From the NCBI GenBank assembly GCA_965198865.1, contig CBDAQA010000028.1, forward strand, positions 62,001 through 126,000: a DNA stretch of 64,000 bases. The letters are read 5' to 3'. Below are positions 52,651 through 61,692 of this stretch, one piece after another. Below the pieces are notes generated by a model. The model was not told where the DNA came from and searched no databases. It saw nothing but the letters and a program-made list of their open reading frames with translations. Every line of letters starts with the position of its first letter. Within the stretch, counting starts at the first letter, position 1. The DNA comes from CBDAQA01 sp965198865. Its GTDB lineage: Bacteria > Planctomycetota > Phycisphaerae > Tepidisphaerales > Tepidisphaeraceae. Both the position numbers and the translations under genes were made by a program.

Positions 52651-53265
52651 ATGTCCCGGGCCGGACGAATCTCGATGGCCGCTGTCTGCGTCATCGCCCT
52701 CGGGTGCGACCGGCGTCCGCCGGTGGTGCGGCTCACGTTCACGACGCCGGGCGCGGCGATGGCGACGGCGGTCGACGCGACGGTGGGCCAGCCGCTGCTG
52801 CGGTCGGAGGCGACGGTGCCGCACGTGGACCACATCGCGGTGATCAGCTCGACGGCGAAGCTGGAGCTCTACCTGGTCGGGTCGCCGGGCTGCAACCGGG
52901 TCGACCTGGCGCGGGACGCCACGATCGCCGCGGCGAGCGCCGCCCTGCCCGCCGGCACGGTGCTGTCGACGGTGACGCACCTGCCGCCGGGGTCGGCCAT
53001 CCCGACGCCGACGGCGGCGATGGCGAACAGCATGACGATCGACATCGACCCCGACCGCGCCGCCGCCGCGGGCACGTCGGTGCAGGCGATCGTCGCCGCG
53101 TTCGAGGCCCGGTCGCACGACCGGTCGACCCCCGCCGGCGGGAACACCGTGGAGGAACTGGAAGCTGTCCCGATCCCCGCCGCCGACGGAAGCCACGTCC
53201 CGCTCGGGAGCGTGGCGCGGGTCACCAACCACCCGCAACGGGCGATGCTCCGTCGCGACCTGTGA
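52651..53265 (+). CDS. Small lipoprotein resembling an RND-pump porter domain
   Basis: 204 residues from ATG 52651. Lipobox IALGC at residues ~18-22. The rest aligns by eye with the periplasmic porter region of AcrB/CzcA pumps: VVRLTFTTPGAAMATAVDATV, TVPHVDHIAVISSTAKLELYLV, DLARDATIAAASAALPAGT, then IDPDRAAAAGTSVQAIVAAFEA and PAADGSHVPLGSVARV. RND pumps are about 1000 residues with 12 membrane helices; none are present here. It may be a domesticated porter fragment anchored to a membrane, or a decayed gene. No pump genes flank it. Confidence 0.6.
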   Translation: MSRAGRISMAAVCVIALGCDRRPPVVRLTFTTPGAAMATAVDATVGQPLLRSEATVPHVDHIAVISSTAKLELYLVGSPGCNRVDLARDATIAAASAALPAGTVLSTVTHLPPGSAIPTPTAAMANSMTIDIDPDRAAAAGTSVQAIVAAFEARSHDRSTPAGGNTVEELEAVPIPAADGSHVPLGSVARVTNHPQRAMLRRDL

Positions 53266-53434
53266 CCTAGCCGCGAAGCCGCGGATGTACATCCGTCGCC
53301 AGCTACATGACGGCGTCGCCGAGATGAAGCGGGGAAGAATTGAACCACGAAGGCGCGAAGGTCGGACGAAGGAGATGGCGACCGAGCACCGGCCCGCTTT
53401 GTCTCGAGGCTCCGCTCTGGCCAGCGAAGAAGTT

Positions 53435-53518
53435 GGAACCACAGATGCACACGGACGCACACCGATCAGAAAATAGCCAACATCCGATCGGTGTGCGTCC
53501 GTGTGCATCTGTGGTTCC
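53435..53518. repeat. Perfect 33-bp inverted repeat, GATGCACAC type
   Basis: Arms 53435-53467 and 53486-53518 are exact complements around an 18-nt loop. It closely resembles the element at 10621-10705. Nested inside the outer repeat. Confidence 0.9.
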
Positions 53519-53636
53519 GCCCTCTTCTTTCGCGGGAGGGAAGCCTTGAGACAGAGCAGCGCCGCCCTAGTTTTGCCGGCTGTTCTCACGAAATGTTGGG
53601 CTCTGGACGGATTCCGGTTCGCCAACGCAACGTCGA

Positions 53637-53714
53637 GTATCCACGAGGGGACACGAAGCAGGTGAACTTGGCCCTGTTCTTCCTTCGTGTGCCTTCGCGT
53701 CCTTCGTGGATACC
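53637..53714. repeat. Inverted repeat, GACACGAAG type
   Basis: Left arm about 53637-53659 (TATCCACGAGGGGACACGAAG) and right arm about 53686-53714 (CTTCGTGTGCCTTCGCG...GTGGATA) are complementary with gaps. Nested in the outer repeat. Confidence 0.8.
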
Positions 53715-53912
53715 TCTACCAACGGTCTCGGGAGACGAGCCGACCTTTGATTCTCCGCTTCGTCCCACCTTCGCGTCTTCGCGCCTCCGCGGTTCAATTC
53801 TTCGCCTTCCCATGTCTGGGCGTCGTCAGGCGGCAACCCGCGGACCGCGAAGGAGCAAGCGACGACTGCGCCTGTTCGTCAGGTGGTGCATCCAGCCCGC
53901 CCAACGCCGGGC

Positions 53913-56543
53913 TCACCCGAACAGCTGGAACTCGGCGATGTCGCCGTAGCTGCTGGCGGGGGACAGGTAGCGGAAGTAGCGGTAGGTCGCGGGGGTGCCG
54001 AGCGTGATGGTCGTCAGAGCGCCGGCAGTCGGGGCGGACGCGATCGTGTAGAGGTTGACGACGCCGGTGGCGAAGGTGGCGGAGTTCGACGCCTGGAGGA
54101 TGCCGCCGACCATGCGGGAGGCGAAGCCGGCGCGGGGGGCGAAGGCGATGGTCGTGACCGACCTGGCGGAGCCGAGGTCGAGGCCGACCCAGTTGCCGGT
54201 TGCGGTCGGGCCTTCGAAGTAGGTGGACAGGCTGCCGTCGGTCGCCTTGGCGATCGTGTTGCCGGCGCCGGCGTAGGAGCCGGCCGTGCCGATGGTGGTG
54301 CCGGTGAGGGGGGTGAGCGTGACGGCGGCGGCGGCGGCGGCGGCGGTGGTGGTGGTCGCCTTCAGCTGCGGGTTGGCCCAGTCGGCGTGGTCGTAGTCGA
54401 TCGTGCCGGAGACGCCGGGCAGCGCCCTGAGGATGAGCGTGGTGACGTTGGCGACGCTGACGCTGGCGTGGCCGACAGCGCTGGTGCCGGTGACGACGCC
54501 GCTGTCGTACAGGGTCACCCCGTCGCCCAGGATCTGGAAGCGCACCGAGCCCTGCCCCTTGGTCTCGTCGTCCACGCCGACGTCGACGGTGAACGTGGCG
54601 TACTTCTTGGCCAGGGCGTAGGTGATCGTGCTGCTGGCGTGGGCGCCCAGGCCGGTGGCGTAGGCGGTGCCGCGTAGGGTGATCGGGTTGCCGAGGATGC
54701 TGGCGTTGGTCTGAAGGGTGCCGTAGCCGACCGTCGCCGCGGTCGGCTTGAGCGTGGTCAGGGACGTGGTGGTGGAGGTCGGCGTAGGCGTGGGCGTGGG
54801 CGTCGGCGTCGGCGTGGTGGCCGCGGTCGTCAGCAGCCGGGCGTTGGCCCAGTCGGAGTGGTCGTAGTCGATGCTGCCGCTGACGCCGTTGGTGGCGATC
54901 AGCTGCAGGGTCGTCACGCCGGCCACGCTGACGCTGAGGTGGTCGACGGCCGACTTCCCGGTGACGACGCCGCTGTCGTACAGCGTGGTGCCGTCGCCGA
55001 CGACCTTGAAGTCGACCGAGCCGAGCCCGTTCACCTCGTCGTCGACGCCGACGTCCGACGCGAACGTAGCGTACGCGCCGGCCAGGTTGTAGGTGATGGT
55101 GGAGACCGCGTGCGTGCCGATGCCCTTGGCGTAGGTCGTGCCGCGGAGCGTGAGGGTGTTGCCGCTGATCGACGCGTCCTTGTGGATCGTGCCGTAGCCG
55201 GTCGTGGCCGACGTCCACGACAGGTCGCTGAGGTACGTCGTCGTCGCCGTGGGGGTCGGGGTTGGCGTCGGTGTCGGGGTGGGCGTGGGCGTTGGCGTGG
55301 GAGTCGGCGTGGTCGATGGGCTGACGGTGGCTGTGGCCCAGGGCGAGTAGAGGATGTTCCCACCGGCCGACAGCGACCAGCCGGCTGAGGGGTCGTAAGC
55401 GCCGCCGCCCACGGCGTCGCCGGTCCCGGGGCCGTACCCGCTGGGGCCGGAGCTGCTACCCCAGTAGTTGTTGCGAGCGTCGAACGAGCCGTCGTAGGTG
55501 TCGAAGTTGCAGGCGACGGAGATGTGCGTGGCGTAGTCGTCGTTGTTGTTGGTGAAGTTGTTGTCGTTGACGGCGAAGCCGCTGTTGTCGCCCGGCGTCG
55601 CCTTGCTGTCGACGGCCACGCCGGGGCCGCTGTTGTTGTAGACCGTGTTGTAGGTGATCGACACGTTGCTGTCGCCGCCCTCGAACCGGAGCGAGCCGCT
55701 CCAGTGGTCCAGGGTGCCCGTGACGGTGTTGCCGGTGATGGTGACGCCGGTCGCGTTGAAGAACAGGGTGGCCTTGCCGTTGCTCTGGAACAGGTTGTTG
55801 GTCACGCGGATCTGCGACTGGTCGCCGGTGCCGCCGGCCTCGAAGGCCAGGGCGGCCTCCAGGCCGGTCGTGCCGGAGCTGCCGCGGTTGTTGTAGAAGG
55901 TGTTGGCGTCGACCGTGACGTTGGTCAGCTTCCCGCCGGACTCCGACTCGTCGGTGTAGATGCCGCGGCCGCCGTTGGTGCCGGCGTTGTTGTTGCTGCC
56001 GAAGTAGCAGTGCTGGATCAGGGCGGCGTCGGTCGCGCTGGCGTTGGCCAGGAACAGGCCGGTGACGTTGCTGGTCAGCACGTCGTTGACGATGTGCGTC
56101 CCCGAATGGTTGGGTCCGATGACGATGCCGGCGCCGAGCGTGTCGTCCTGGCTGGTCTCGCCGGTGACGGTGAAGCCGTCGACCGTGACGTCGTTGGCCA
56201 GGATGTGGAAGGCCGAGGAGTGGACGCCGCCCGACACGGCTCCGGTGACGACCGACTCGGTCGATGCGGTGGCCGTGGGTCGGCCGCTGCCGCGCGCGTC
56301 GACGCCGGCGCGGGCCCCTTCGATCGTCAGCGACTTGCTGATCGTCACCTGCTCGGGGTAGGTGCCGGCGTCGACGGTGACGGTCCCCCCGGCGGCGGCG
56401 ACGTTCACCGCCGCCTGGATCGTGGCGTATGACGTCGAGCTGCCGACGACGTGGGCGGCCAGCAGGAGCCGGCGCTCGACCGGCTCGACGGCGGACCCGG
56501 CGGCCCCGCGGACGGACCGACGGCGTTGGCTGGCGTGAAACAT
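53913..56543 (-). CDS. Secreted right-handed beta-helix protein with two NPCBM domains and C-terminal discoidin-like module
   Basis: 876 residues from ATG 56543. N-terminal motif SAVEPVERRLLLAAHVV is the LExRxLLS-type motif of planctomycete surface proteins. Residues ~35-410 are parallel beta-helix (YATIQAAVNVAAAGGTVTVD, SLTIEGARAG, VTVDGFTVTG). Two NPCBM carbohydrate-binding domains follow (YLSDLSWTSATTGYGTI..., and LTTLKPTAATVGYGTLQ...), each preceded by a TPTPTP linker coded by a hexamer tandem repeat. The C-terminal ~150 residues are an F5/8C-like module ending IAEFQLFG. It probably binds or cleaves polysaccharide at the cell surface. No catalytic residue was identified. Confidence 0.8.
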   Translation of the reverse strand: MFHASQRRRSVRGAAGSAVEPVERRLLLAAHVVGSSTSYATIQAAVNVAAAGGTVTVDAGTYPEQVTISKSLTIEGARAGVDARGSGRPTATASTESVVTGAVSGGVHSSAFHILANDVTVDGFTVTGETSQDDTLGAGIVIGPNHSGTHIVNDVLTSNVTGLFLANASATDAALIQHCYFGSNNNAGTNGGRGIYTDESESGGKLTNVTVDANTFYNNRGSSGTTGLEAALAFEAGGTGDQSQIRVTNNLFQSNGKATLFFNATGVTITGNTVTGTLDHWSGSLRFEGGDSNVSITYNTVYNNSGPGVAVDSKATPGDNSGFAVNDNNFTNNNDDYATHISVACNFDTYDGSFDARNNYWGSSSGPSGYGPGTGDAVGGGAYDPSAGWSLSAGGNILYSPWATATVSPSTTPTPTPTPTPTPTPTPTPTPTATTTYLSDLSWTSATTGYGTIHKDASISGNTLTLRGTTYAKGIGTHAVSTITYNLAGAYATFASDVGVDDEVNGLGSVDFKVVGDGTTLYDSGVVTGKSAVDHLSVSVAGVTTLQLIATNGVSGSIDYDHSDWANARLLTTAATTPTPTPTPTPTPTSTTTSLTTLKPTAATVGYGTLQTNASILGNPITLRGTAYATGLGAHASSTITYALAKKYATFTVDVGVDDETKGQGSVRFQILGDGVTLYDSGVVTGTSAVGHASVSVANVTTLILRALPGVSGTIDYDHADWANPQLKATTTTAAAAAAAVTLTPLTGTTIGTAGSYAGAGNTIAKATDGSLSTYFEGPTATGNWVGLDLGSARSVTTIAFAPRAGFASRMVGGILQASNSATFATGVVNLYTIASAPTAGALTTITLGTPATYRYFRYLSPASSYGDIAEFQLFG
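54780..55313. repeat. Two GC-rich hexamer tandem tracts coding Thr-Pro linkers
   Basis: Tracts near 54780-54821 and 55246-55313 repeat GGCGTG/GGCGTC/GGGGTC units on the + strand and encode (TP)n on the leftward gene. Variants within the repeat argue against simple slippage-based phase switching, but length may vary between strains. Confidence 0.7.
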
Positions 56544-56938
56544 GGGTGGCTTCTCGGCAAGGGCCCACCCGCCGGGGCGGGGAGCCGACCGCGACGCCGG
56601 TCGCAACCGGCGTCGACGGGACAGTGATCGTGTGCTTGGACAGATGGGCGACCGCCACGCCGTCCGACCGTTCGGACCGGGCCGCCAAGAGGATCTGCGC
56701 AACGCCTATGGTTTAAGTTCGGCTGGCTCACATGCAAGTCGCGGGGTGGCGATGCGTCAGTCTATTTGCCGCCGCTTGGAAGGTCGGGCAAGCGGTGAGG
56801 GCTGCGCAAGCTGGGAATCCGTGCGAGTGCTGCGTCCCACCTCTGCAGTCGCTCCGATAATCGGGGCAGTTACGAGTGAGAGAGCGAATCTGGAAAATTT
56901 GCCCCGCACGGCTTGACGTTGAATCGTACGTGTTGGGC
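56544..56938. other. Divergent intergenic region of two surface-protein genes
   Basis: 395 bp. It is AT-richer at about 56705-56930 (ATAATCGGGGCAGTTACGAGTGAG), which may contain the promoters of the two genes. No RNA, repeat or small gene was recognised. Confidence 0.4.
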
Positions 56939-59278
56939 ATGGACCACCAGCCCTCACGGAAGAGTGCCCGCGGCAAACGCCACCCGTCGTTCGAGAAGCT
57001 GGAGGACCGGCAGATGATGTCGGTCACGCTGGCGACGTCGGCGACGCCCGCCGCGGCTCCGGCGGGGTCGGCGAAGCTGACCGGGACGGCGATCGGCACG
57101 GCCGGGTCGTACAACAACGCCGGCAACACGATCGCCAAGGCGTTGGACGGGAACGTGAACACCTACTTCGACGCGCCGTCGCTCAACGGCGGGTGGGTGG
57201 GGCTGGACCTGGGCGTGGCCGAGCAGGTGACGCAGGTGCAGTACGTCCCGCGGGCCGGGTGGGCGAGCCGGATGACGGGCGGGTTCTTCCAGGGGTCGAA
57301 CACGGCCGACTTCTCGTCGGGGGACGCGACGCTGTTGACGGTGCCGTCGGCGCCGGCGGCGGGCGTGTTCACGGTGGCACCGGTGGCCGTGGCGGGGACG
57401 TTCCGGTACGTGCGGTACGTCGCGCCGGCCGGCGGGTACGGCAACATCGCCGAGGTGGAGTTCGACGGCAACGTGCCGGCGCCGGTGGTCCCGCTGGCGG
57501 TGCCGGCGGTGCCGACGGCGGTCGCCGCGACGGCGTCGGCGGCGGGCGTCCACCTGACGTGGACCGGCGACCCGGCGAGCACCATTGACTCGTACACCAT
57601 CAGGCGGCAGGGGCCGACGGACGCCGGGTACGTCACGCTGACGACCGTGACCGGCACCGCGTACGACGACGCGACGGCGGTGGCGTCGACCACCTACTCG
57701 TACGTGGTGGTGGCCAACAACAGCGCCGGCGTGTCGCCGGTGTCGTCGGCCGCGGTGGTCACCATGCCGACGCCAGCGGCGAACCCGTGGGCGGACGTGG
57801 ACATCGGTGCCCCTGCCAAGACCGGGTCGGCCAGCGTGAGCCCGACGGGCACGGTCACGGTCAGCGGTGGTGGGGCCGACATCTGGAACATGACGGACCA
57901 GTTCAACTACCAGTACCAGTCGCTGGCGGGCAACGGGTCGATCGTGGCGCAGGTGACGTCGCAGACGAACACGAACAGCTGGGCGAAGAGCGGCGTGATG
58001 ATCCGCGAGTCGGGCAACGCCGACAGCCGGTTCGTGCTGCTGGCGCTGACGCCGGGCAACGGCATCTCGCTGCAGGCGCGGTCGGCCACGCACAGCACGC
58101 CGGGGATCGTGACGGGCACGGTGGGCGTGGCCGGGGTGTGGCTGAAGCTGTCGCGCAGCGGCAACGTGTTCACGGGGTCGTACTCGACCGACGGGACGAC
58201 GTGGAAGGTGCTGGGCAGCGTGACGGTCACGATGGTGGACAACGTGACGGCCGGGCTGGCCGTGACGGCGCACGACAACACGAAGCTGTGTACGGCGACC
58301 TTCGCCAACGTGCTGACCACGCAGGGGACGACGGCGGCGTCGGGCTGGACGAACGCGGCGACGGCGCCGCTGAGCCGGTGGGAGGCGCAGAGCTTCACCT
58401 ACAACGGCAAGCTGTACGCGTTCGGCGGGTTCATCGACCGCAACCTGGACGCCACCGGCGAGGGGGACGTGTACGACCCGGCCACGCAGACGTGGACGCA
58501 ACTGACGACGATCCCCGTGAGCGGCGGGCTGACCCACGCGGCGGTGACGGTCGTGGGCGACACGGCCTACTTCGCCGGCGGGGACATCGGCACGTTCACG
58601 CACGGCAAGTCGTCGATCACGGCGACGGCCACCGTGCTGACCTACAACATCACGACCAACACCTGGGGCACGACCACCGCGCTGCCGGCGGCCGGGTCGT
58701 GCGCGGGGCTGGTCTGCATCAGCAACAAGCTCTACTACTACGGCGGGCTGAACGCGGCCTGCACGTCCGACCTGGCCAACACCTGGATGCTGGACCTGGC
58801 CAACCCCTCGGCGGGGTGGGTGGCGCGGGCGGCGATGCCGAACGCGCGGGACCACGTCGGCGCGGTGGCGATCAACGGCATCGCCTACGCCGTCGGCGGC
58901 GGGCACCTGTACAACCAGACGAGCGGCAACGACGCCGAGGTCGACGCTTACAACCCGGTGACCGACACCTGGACCAAGGTGGCCAGCCTGCCGGTGCCGA
59001 ACAGCTCGATCGAGACCAGCACGATGGTCGTCAACGGCAAGATCGTCGTCGTCGGCGGGCAGACCAACGGCGGGTACGACGGCATCTACCAGAGCGCCGT
59101 GCTGGCGTACGACCCGGCGACCAACAGGTGGACGCAGGTCGCCACGCTGCCCGAGGCGAGCCAGAGCGCGTCGGTCGCCTACATCAACGGCCAGCTAATC
59201 GTCGCCAACGGCACGGTCGACAACCAGGGCGGCTGGGCGCAGAACTGGACGTGGACGAACAGCTCAATCGTCATCTGA
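56939..59278 (+). CDS. Surface protein with discoidin-like, fibronectin III, DUF1349-like and Kelch domains
   Basis: 779 residues from ATG 56939. FEKLEDRQMMSV is the planctomycete LExRxLLS-type N-terminal motif. Residues ~40-185 are an F5/8C-like module (GTAGSYNNAGNTIAKALDG, WVGLDLGVAEQV) clearly homologous to the C-terminus of the divergent neighbour. Fibronectin III (~190-275), a DUF1349/LamG-like domain (~285-460; MTDQFNYQYQSLAGNGSIV, SWAKSGVMIRESG) and Kelch repeats (~465-779; KLYAFGGFIDRNL, YDPATQTWTQLTTIPVSGGL, NSSIETSTMVVNGKIVVVGG) follow. It probably binds extracellular carbohydrate or another surface protein. Confidence 0.85.
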   Translation: MDHQPSRKSARGKRHPSFEKLEDRQMMSVTLATSATPAAAPAGSAKLTGTAIGTAGSYNNAGNTIAKALDGNVNTYFDAPSLNGGWVGLDLGVAEQVTQVQYVPRAGWASRMTGGFFQGSNTADFSSGDATLLTVPSAPAAGVFTVAPVAVAGTFRYVRYVAPAGGYGNIAEVEFDGNVPAPVVPLAVPAVPTAVAATASAAGVHLTWTGDPASTIDSYTIRRQGPTDAGYVTLTTVTGTAYDDATAVASTTYSYVVVANNSAGVSPVSSAAVVTMPTPAANPWADVDIGAPAKTGSASVSPTGTVTVSGGGADIWNMTDQFNYQYQSLAGNGSIVAQVTSQTNTNSWAKSGVMIRESGNADSRFVLLALTPGNGISLQARSATHSTPGIVTGTVGVAGVWLKLSRSGNVFTGSYSTDGTTWKVLGSVTVTMVDNVTAGLAVTAHDNTKLCTATFANVLTTQGTTAASGWTNAATAPLSRWEAQSFTYNGKLYAFGGFIDRNLDATGEGDVYDPATQTWTQLTTIPVSGGLTHAAVTVVGDTAYFAGGDIGTFTHGKSSITATATVLTYNITTNTWGTTTALPAAGSCAGLVCISNKLYYYGGLNAACTSDLANTWMLDLANPSAGWVARAAMPNARDHVGAVAINGIAYAVGGGHLYNQTSGNDAEVDAYNPVTDTWTKVASLPVPNSSIETSTMVVNGKIVVVGGQTNGGYDGIYQSAVLAYDPATNRWTQVATLPEASQSASVAYINGQLIVANGTVDNQGGWAQNWTWTNSSIVI

Positions 59279-59360
59279 CGCGCGCGACGGACTCCGTTCC
59301 TTCCCGTGAGGCCCCGCACGGGCGTGCGGGGCCTCTGCGTTTCATATTGTGGTCGCCGCC

Positions 59361-60056
59361 ATGCCGACGTTGTCGCCACCCATCGTTCCGCGCTTGACCC
59401 GGCCGACGCTGACGACGGACGTGGACGCGCTCCACGACCTCGCAGAACGGTTGAACGGCCGGCCCGTGCCGGGCGTGCGGATGACGGAGCGGCAACTCGT
59501 CGGGTGGTGCCCGGAGGAAATACAGGCCGAGTGGGTCGATGGGGAGGTGATCTTGGTCCCGTTTGAAACGCCGAGTCATGACAGCCGGGAGGTGCTGTCG
59601 GGCTCCGTCGTACTGGGATACGGCGAGCATCACGACCTCGGGCACGTTTACATTGGGACGGTGCCGGTCCGCCTCCCCGGCCAACGCCGACGTCGGGTGC
59701 CCGACGTGGTGTTCATTGCCGCGGCGCAATCGCACCTGATCGGCGACACTGAGATTGACGGTGCCCCCGACCTGCTCGTCGAGATCGTGTCGCCCGACAG
59801 CGTGAGCCGGGACTGGGTCGACAAGCGGGACGACTACCAGAAGGCCGGCGTGCGCGAGTACTGGATCGCCGATGCTCGATACGAGCGGTTCGCAGCCTAC
59901 CGGCTGCACGGCAAGTCGTACCGCCAGATCGAGCCGGATGAGGACGGCCGGGTGTACTCACGGGTGCTGAAGGGGTTGTACGTCCGGCCGGCGTGGCTGT
60001 GGCGGACGCCGCTGCCGAAAGTGGCGGCGATCCTCAGAGAGCTGGGCGTCAAGTAG
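59361..60056 (+). CDS. Uma2-family (DUF820) putative restriction-like nuclease
   Basis: 231 residues from ATG 59361. Family signatures: EEIQAEWVDGEVILV, RVPDVVFIAA, PDLLVEIVSPDSVSRDWVDKRDDYQKAGVREYWIADA. The Asp/Glu/Lys of PD-(D/E)XK (D in VPDVV, E in LVEIVS, K in VDKRDDY) are present. Copies of Uma2 are numerous in planctomycetes and cyanobacteria and their targets are unknown. It looks intact and lies alone 33 bp before the photolyase gene. Confidence 0.88.
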   Translation: MPTLSPPIVPRLTRPTLTTDVDALHDLAERLNGRPVPGVRMTERQLVGWCPEEIQAEWVDGEVILVPFETPSHDSREVLSGSVVLGYGEHHDLGHVYIGTVPVRLPGQRRRRVPDVVFIAAAQSHLIGDTEIDGAPDLLVEIVSPDSVSRDWVDKRDDYQKAGVREYWIADARYERFAAYRLHGKSYRQIEPDEDGRVYSRVLKGLYVRPAWLWRTPLPKVAAILRELGVK

Positions 60057-60089
60057 ATCGCCATCAAACGTCGCCCGTACGATGTCGGC

Positions 60090-61619
60090 GTGCCAACGCT
60101 CTGGATCTTCGAGGACCAGCTCTCGCCGTCGCTGTCGACACTGACGGCTCACCCCGGCGCGGCGGTGCTGATGGTCGAGAGCGACCGGGCGTTCCGGCAG
60201 TGGCGGTATCACAAGAAGCGGATCACGTTCCTGTGTGCCGCGATGCGGCACTTCGCCGCGGACCGGCGGGCGGCGGGCCGCGCGGTGAACTACTACCCGC
60301 TGCAGCCGATCGGGTACCGCGACAGCATCGCCGCGATCCGGCACCACGTCGCGACCACGGGCGACAACCACTTCATCGTCGTAGACCCGGCCGACCACCA
60401 CACGCGGGCGTGGCTGGACACGCTCCCGGCGCGGCTCGGCATCACGATCGACGTCGTGCCGAACACGCTGTTCCTGACCGACAAGACGAGGTTCGCGGCG
60501 TGGCTGCGGTCGCTGCCGCGGCCGCCGGTGATGGAGCAGTTCTACCGACTGATGCGGATCAAGCACCGCGCGCTGCTGGTGGACGGGCGGCCGGTGGGCG
60601 GGCGGTGGAACTTCGACCGGATGAACCGCAGGCCGGCGCCGGGGGCGCTGCTGATGCCGGCTTCGCCGGCGTTCGCGCCGGATGAAGTGACGCGCGACGT
60701 TATGGCCGAGGTGGAACGTCGGTTCGCGGATCATCCTGGGACGACGGCGGGGTTCGACTATCCGGCATCGCGGGCCGACGCGGAGGCGGCGCTGGCGGAC
60801 TTCCTCGAGCACCGGCTGCCGTTCTTCGGCGACGTGGAGGACGCCATGCTGGCGGACCATCGGACGCTGTACCACAGCCGGCTGTCAGCCGTGCTGAACG
60901 CGGGGCTGGTCGCGCCGATGGAGGCCGTGCGCGGGGCGGAGGAACGACATCGGCAGGGGCTGGCACCGATCCACGCCGTCGAGGGGTTCATCCGGCAGAT
61001 CCTCGGCTGGCGGGAGTACGTGTACGGCATCTATCACACGTTCATGCCGGAGTACCGCGGGCGCAACGCGCGCGGGGATGACCGGCCGCTGCCCGACTTC
61101 TTCTGGACCGGCGACACCGACATGGCCTGCCTGCGGCGGACGATCACCGACGTGATCGACCACGGGTACAACCATCACATCCAGCGGCTGATGGTGATCT
61201 GCAACTTCGCCGCGCTGGCGGGGCTGAGCCCGCAGGCGGTGGCCGACTGGTTCCTGGCGATGTACGTCGACAGCCACGACTGGGTGGTGACGCCGAACGT
61301 GATCGGGATGGCGATGAACGCCGACGGCGGGATCGTGGCGACCAAGCCGTACGTCAGCTCGGCGGCTTACATTCACCGCATGAGCGACTACTGCGGCGGC
61401 TGCCGGTTCGACCCGAAGGTGAAAGTCGAGTCGACAGCGTGCCCGTTCAACTCGCTGTACTGGACGTTTCTGGAGGACCACCGGGAAGCCGTGGCGGCCA
61501 ATCCGCGGATCGGCGCGGTGCTGAGACACCTGGATCGAACGTCGGCCGAGGATCGTGCGGCGATGCGGCGGCAGCGTGAGGCCGTACTGCGGGGGTTATG
61601 CGTTGAACCGCCCGTTTAG
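60090..61619 (+). CDS. FeS bacterial cryptochrome/photolyase (PhrB-like, (6-4) photolyase type)
   Basis: 509 residues from GTG 60090; the ATG at 60082 is out of frame. It opens LWIFEDQLSPSLSTL like PhrB proteins. [4Fe-4S] cysteines are present in VICNFAAL, DYCGGCRFDP and ACPFNSLYW. The FAD pocket region has GWREYVYGIYH and LMVICNF. These enzymes repair UV (6-4) photoproducts with light; the antenna is probably a ribolumazine. The start is convincing because the alpha/beta antenna domain begins at residue 2. Confidence 0.9.
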   Translation: MPTLWIFEDQLSPSLSTLTAHPGAAVLMVESDRAFRQWRYHKKRITFLCAAMRHFAADRRAAGRAVNYYPLQPIGYRDSIAAIRHHVATTGDNHFIVVDPADHHTRAWLDTLPARLGITIDVVPNTLFLTDKTRFAAWLRSLPRPPVMEQFYRLMRIKHRALLVDGRPVGGRWNFDRMNRRPAPGALLMPASPAFAPDEVTRDVMAEVERRFADHPGTTAGFDYPASRADAEAALADFLEHRLPFFGDVEDAMLADHRTLYHSRLSAVLNAGLVAPMEAVRGAEERHRQGLAPIHAVEGFIRQILGWREYVYGIYHTFMPEYRGRNARGDDRPLPDFFWTGDTDMACLRRTITDVIDHGYNHHIQRLMVICNFAALAGLSPQAVADWFLAMYVDSHDWVVTPNVIGMAMNADGGIVATKPYVSSAAYIHRMSDYCGGCRFDPKVKVESTACPFNSLYWTFLEDHREAVAANPRIGAVLRHLDRTSAEDRAAMRRQREAVLRGLCVEPPV

Positions 61620-61692
61620 CGACGGCCTGGACGGCGGGGCTCCCGAGCGAAGAGAAGCCCGGCCCTCCGGGTGTTCGCTGAACAAGTGTGCC

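Larger units (their letters stand above)
53330..53807. repeat. Outer long inverted repeat enclosing two others, CACGAAGG type
   Basis: Left arm at about 53330-53373 (GAAGAATTGAACCACGAAGG...) and right arm at about 53759-53807 (...GCGGTTCAATTCTTCGCC) are near complements 385 bp apart. Two more inverted repeats are nested within. The 53266-53912 gap between the lipoprotein gene and the leftward beta-helix gene otherwise shows no gene; translations found there are products of the repeats. Confidence 0.8.

Noticed and set aside
53266..53912. Several short open frames with NHEG/TTDAH-like peptides
   Set aside because: They are translations of the inverted-repeat arms and have no domain or ribosome site.
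54780..55313. Tandem hexamers as a possible CRISPR array
   Set aside because: Units are 6 nt, lie in a coding frame as Thr-Pro linkers, and there are no spacers or cas genes.
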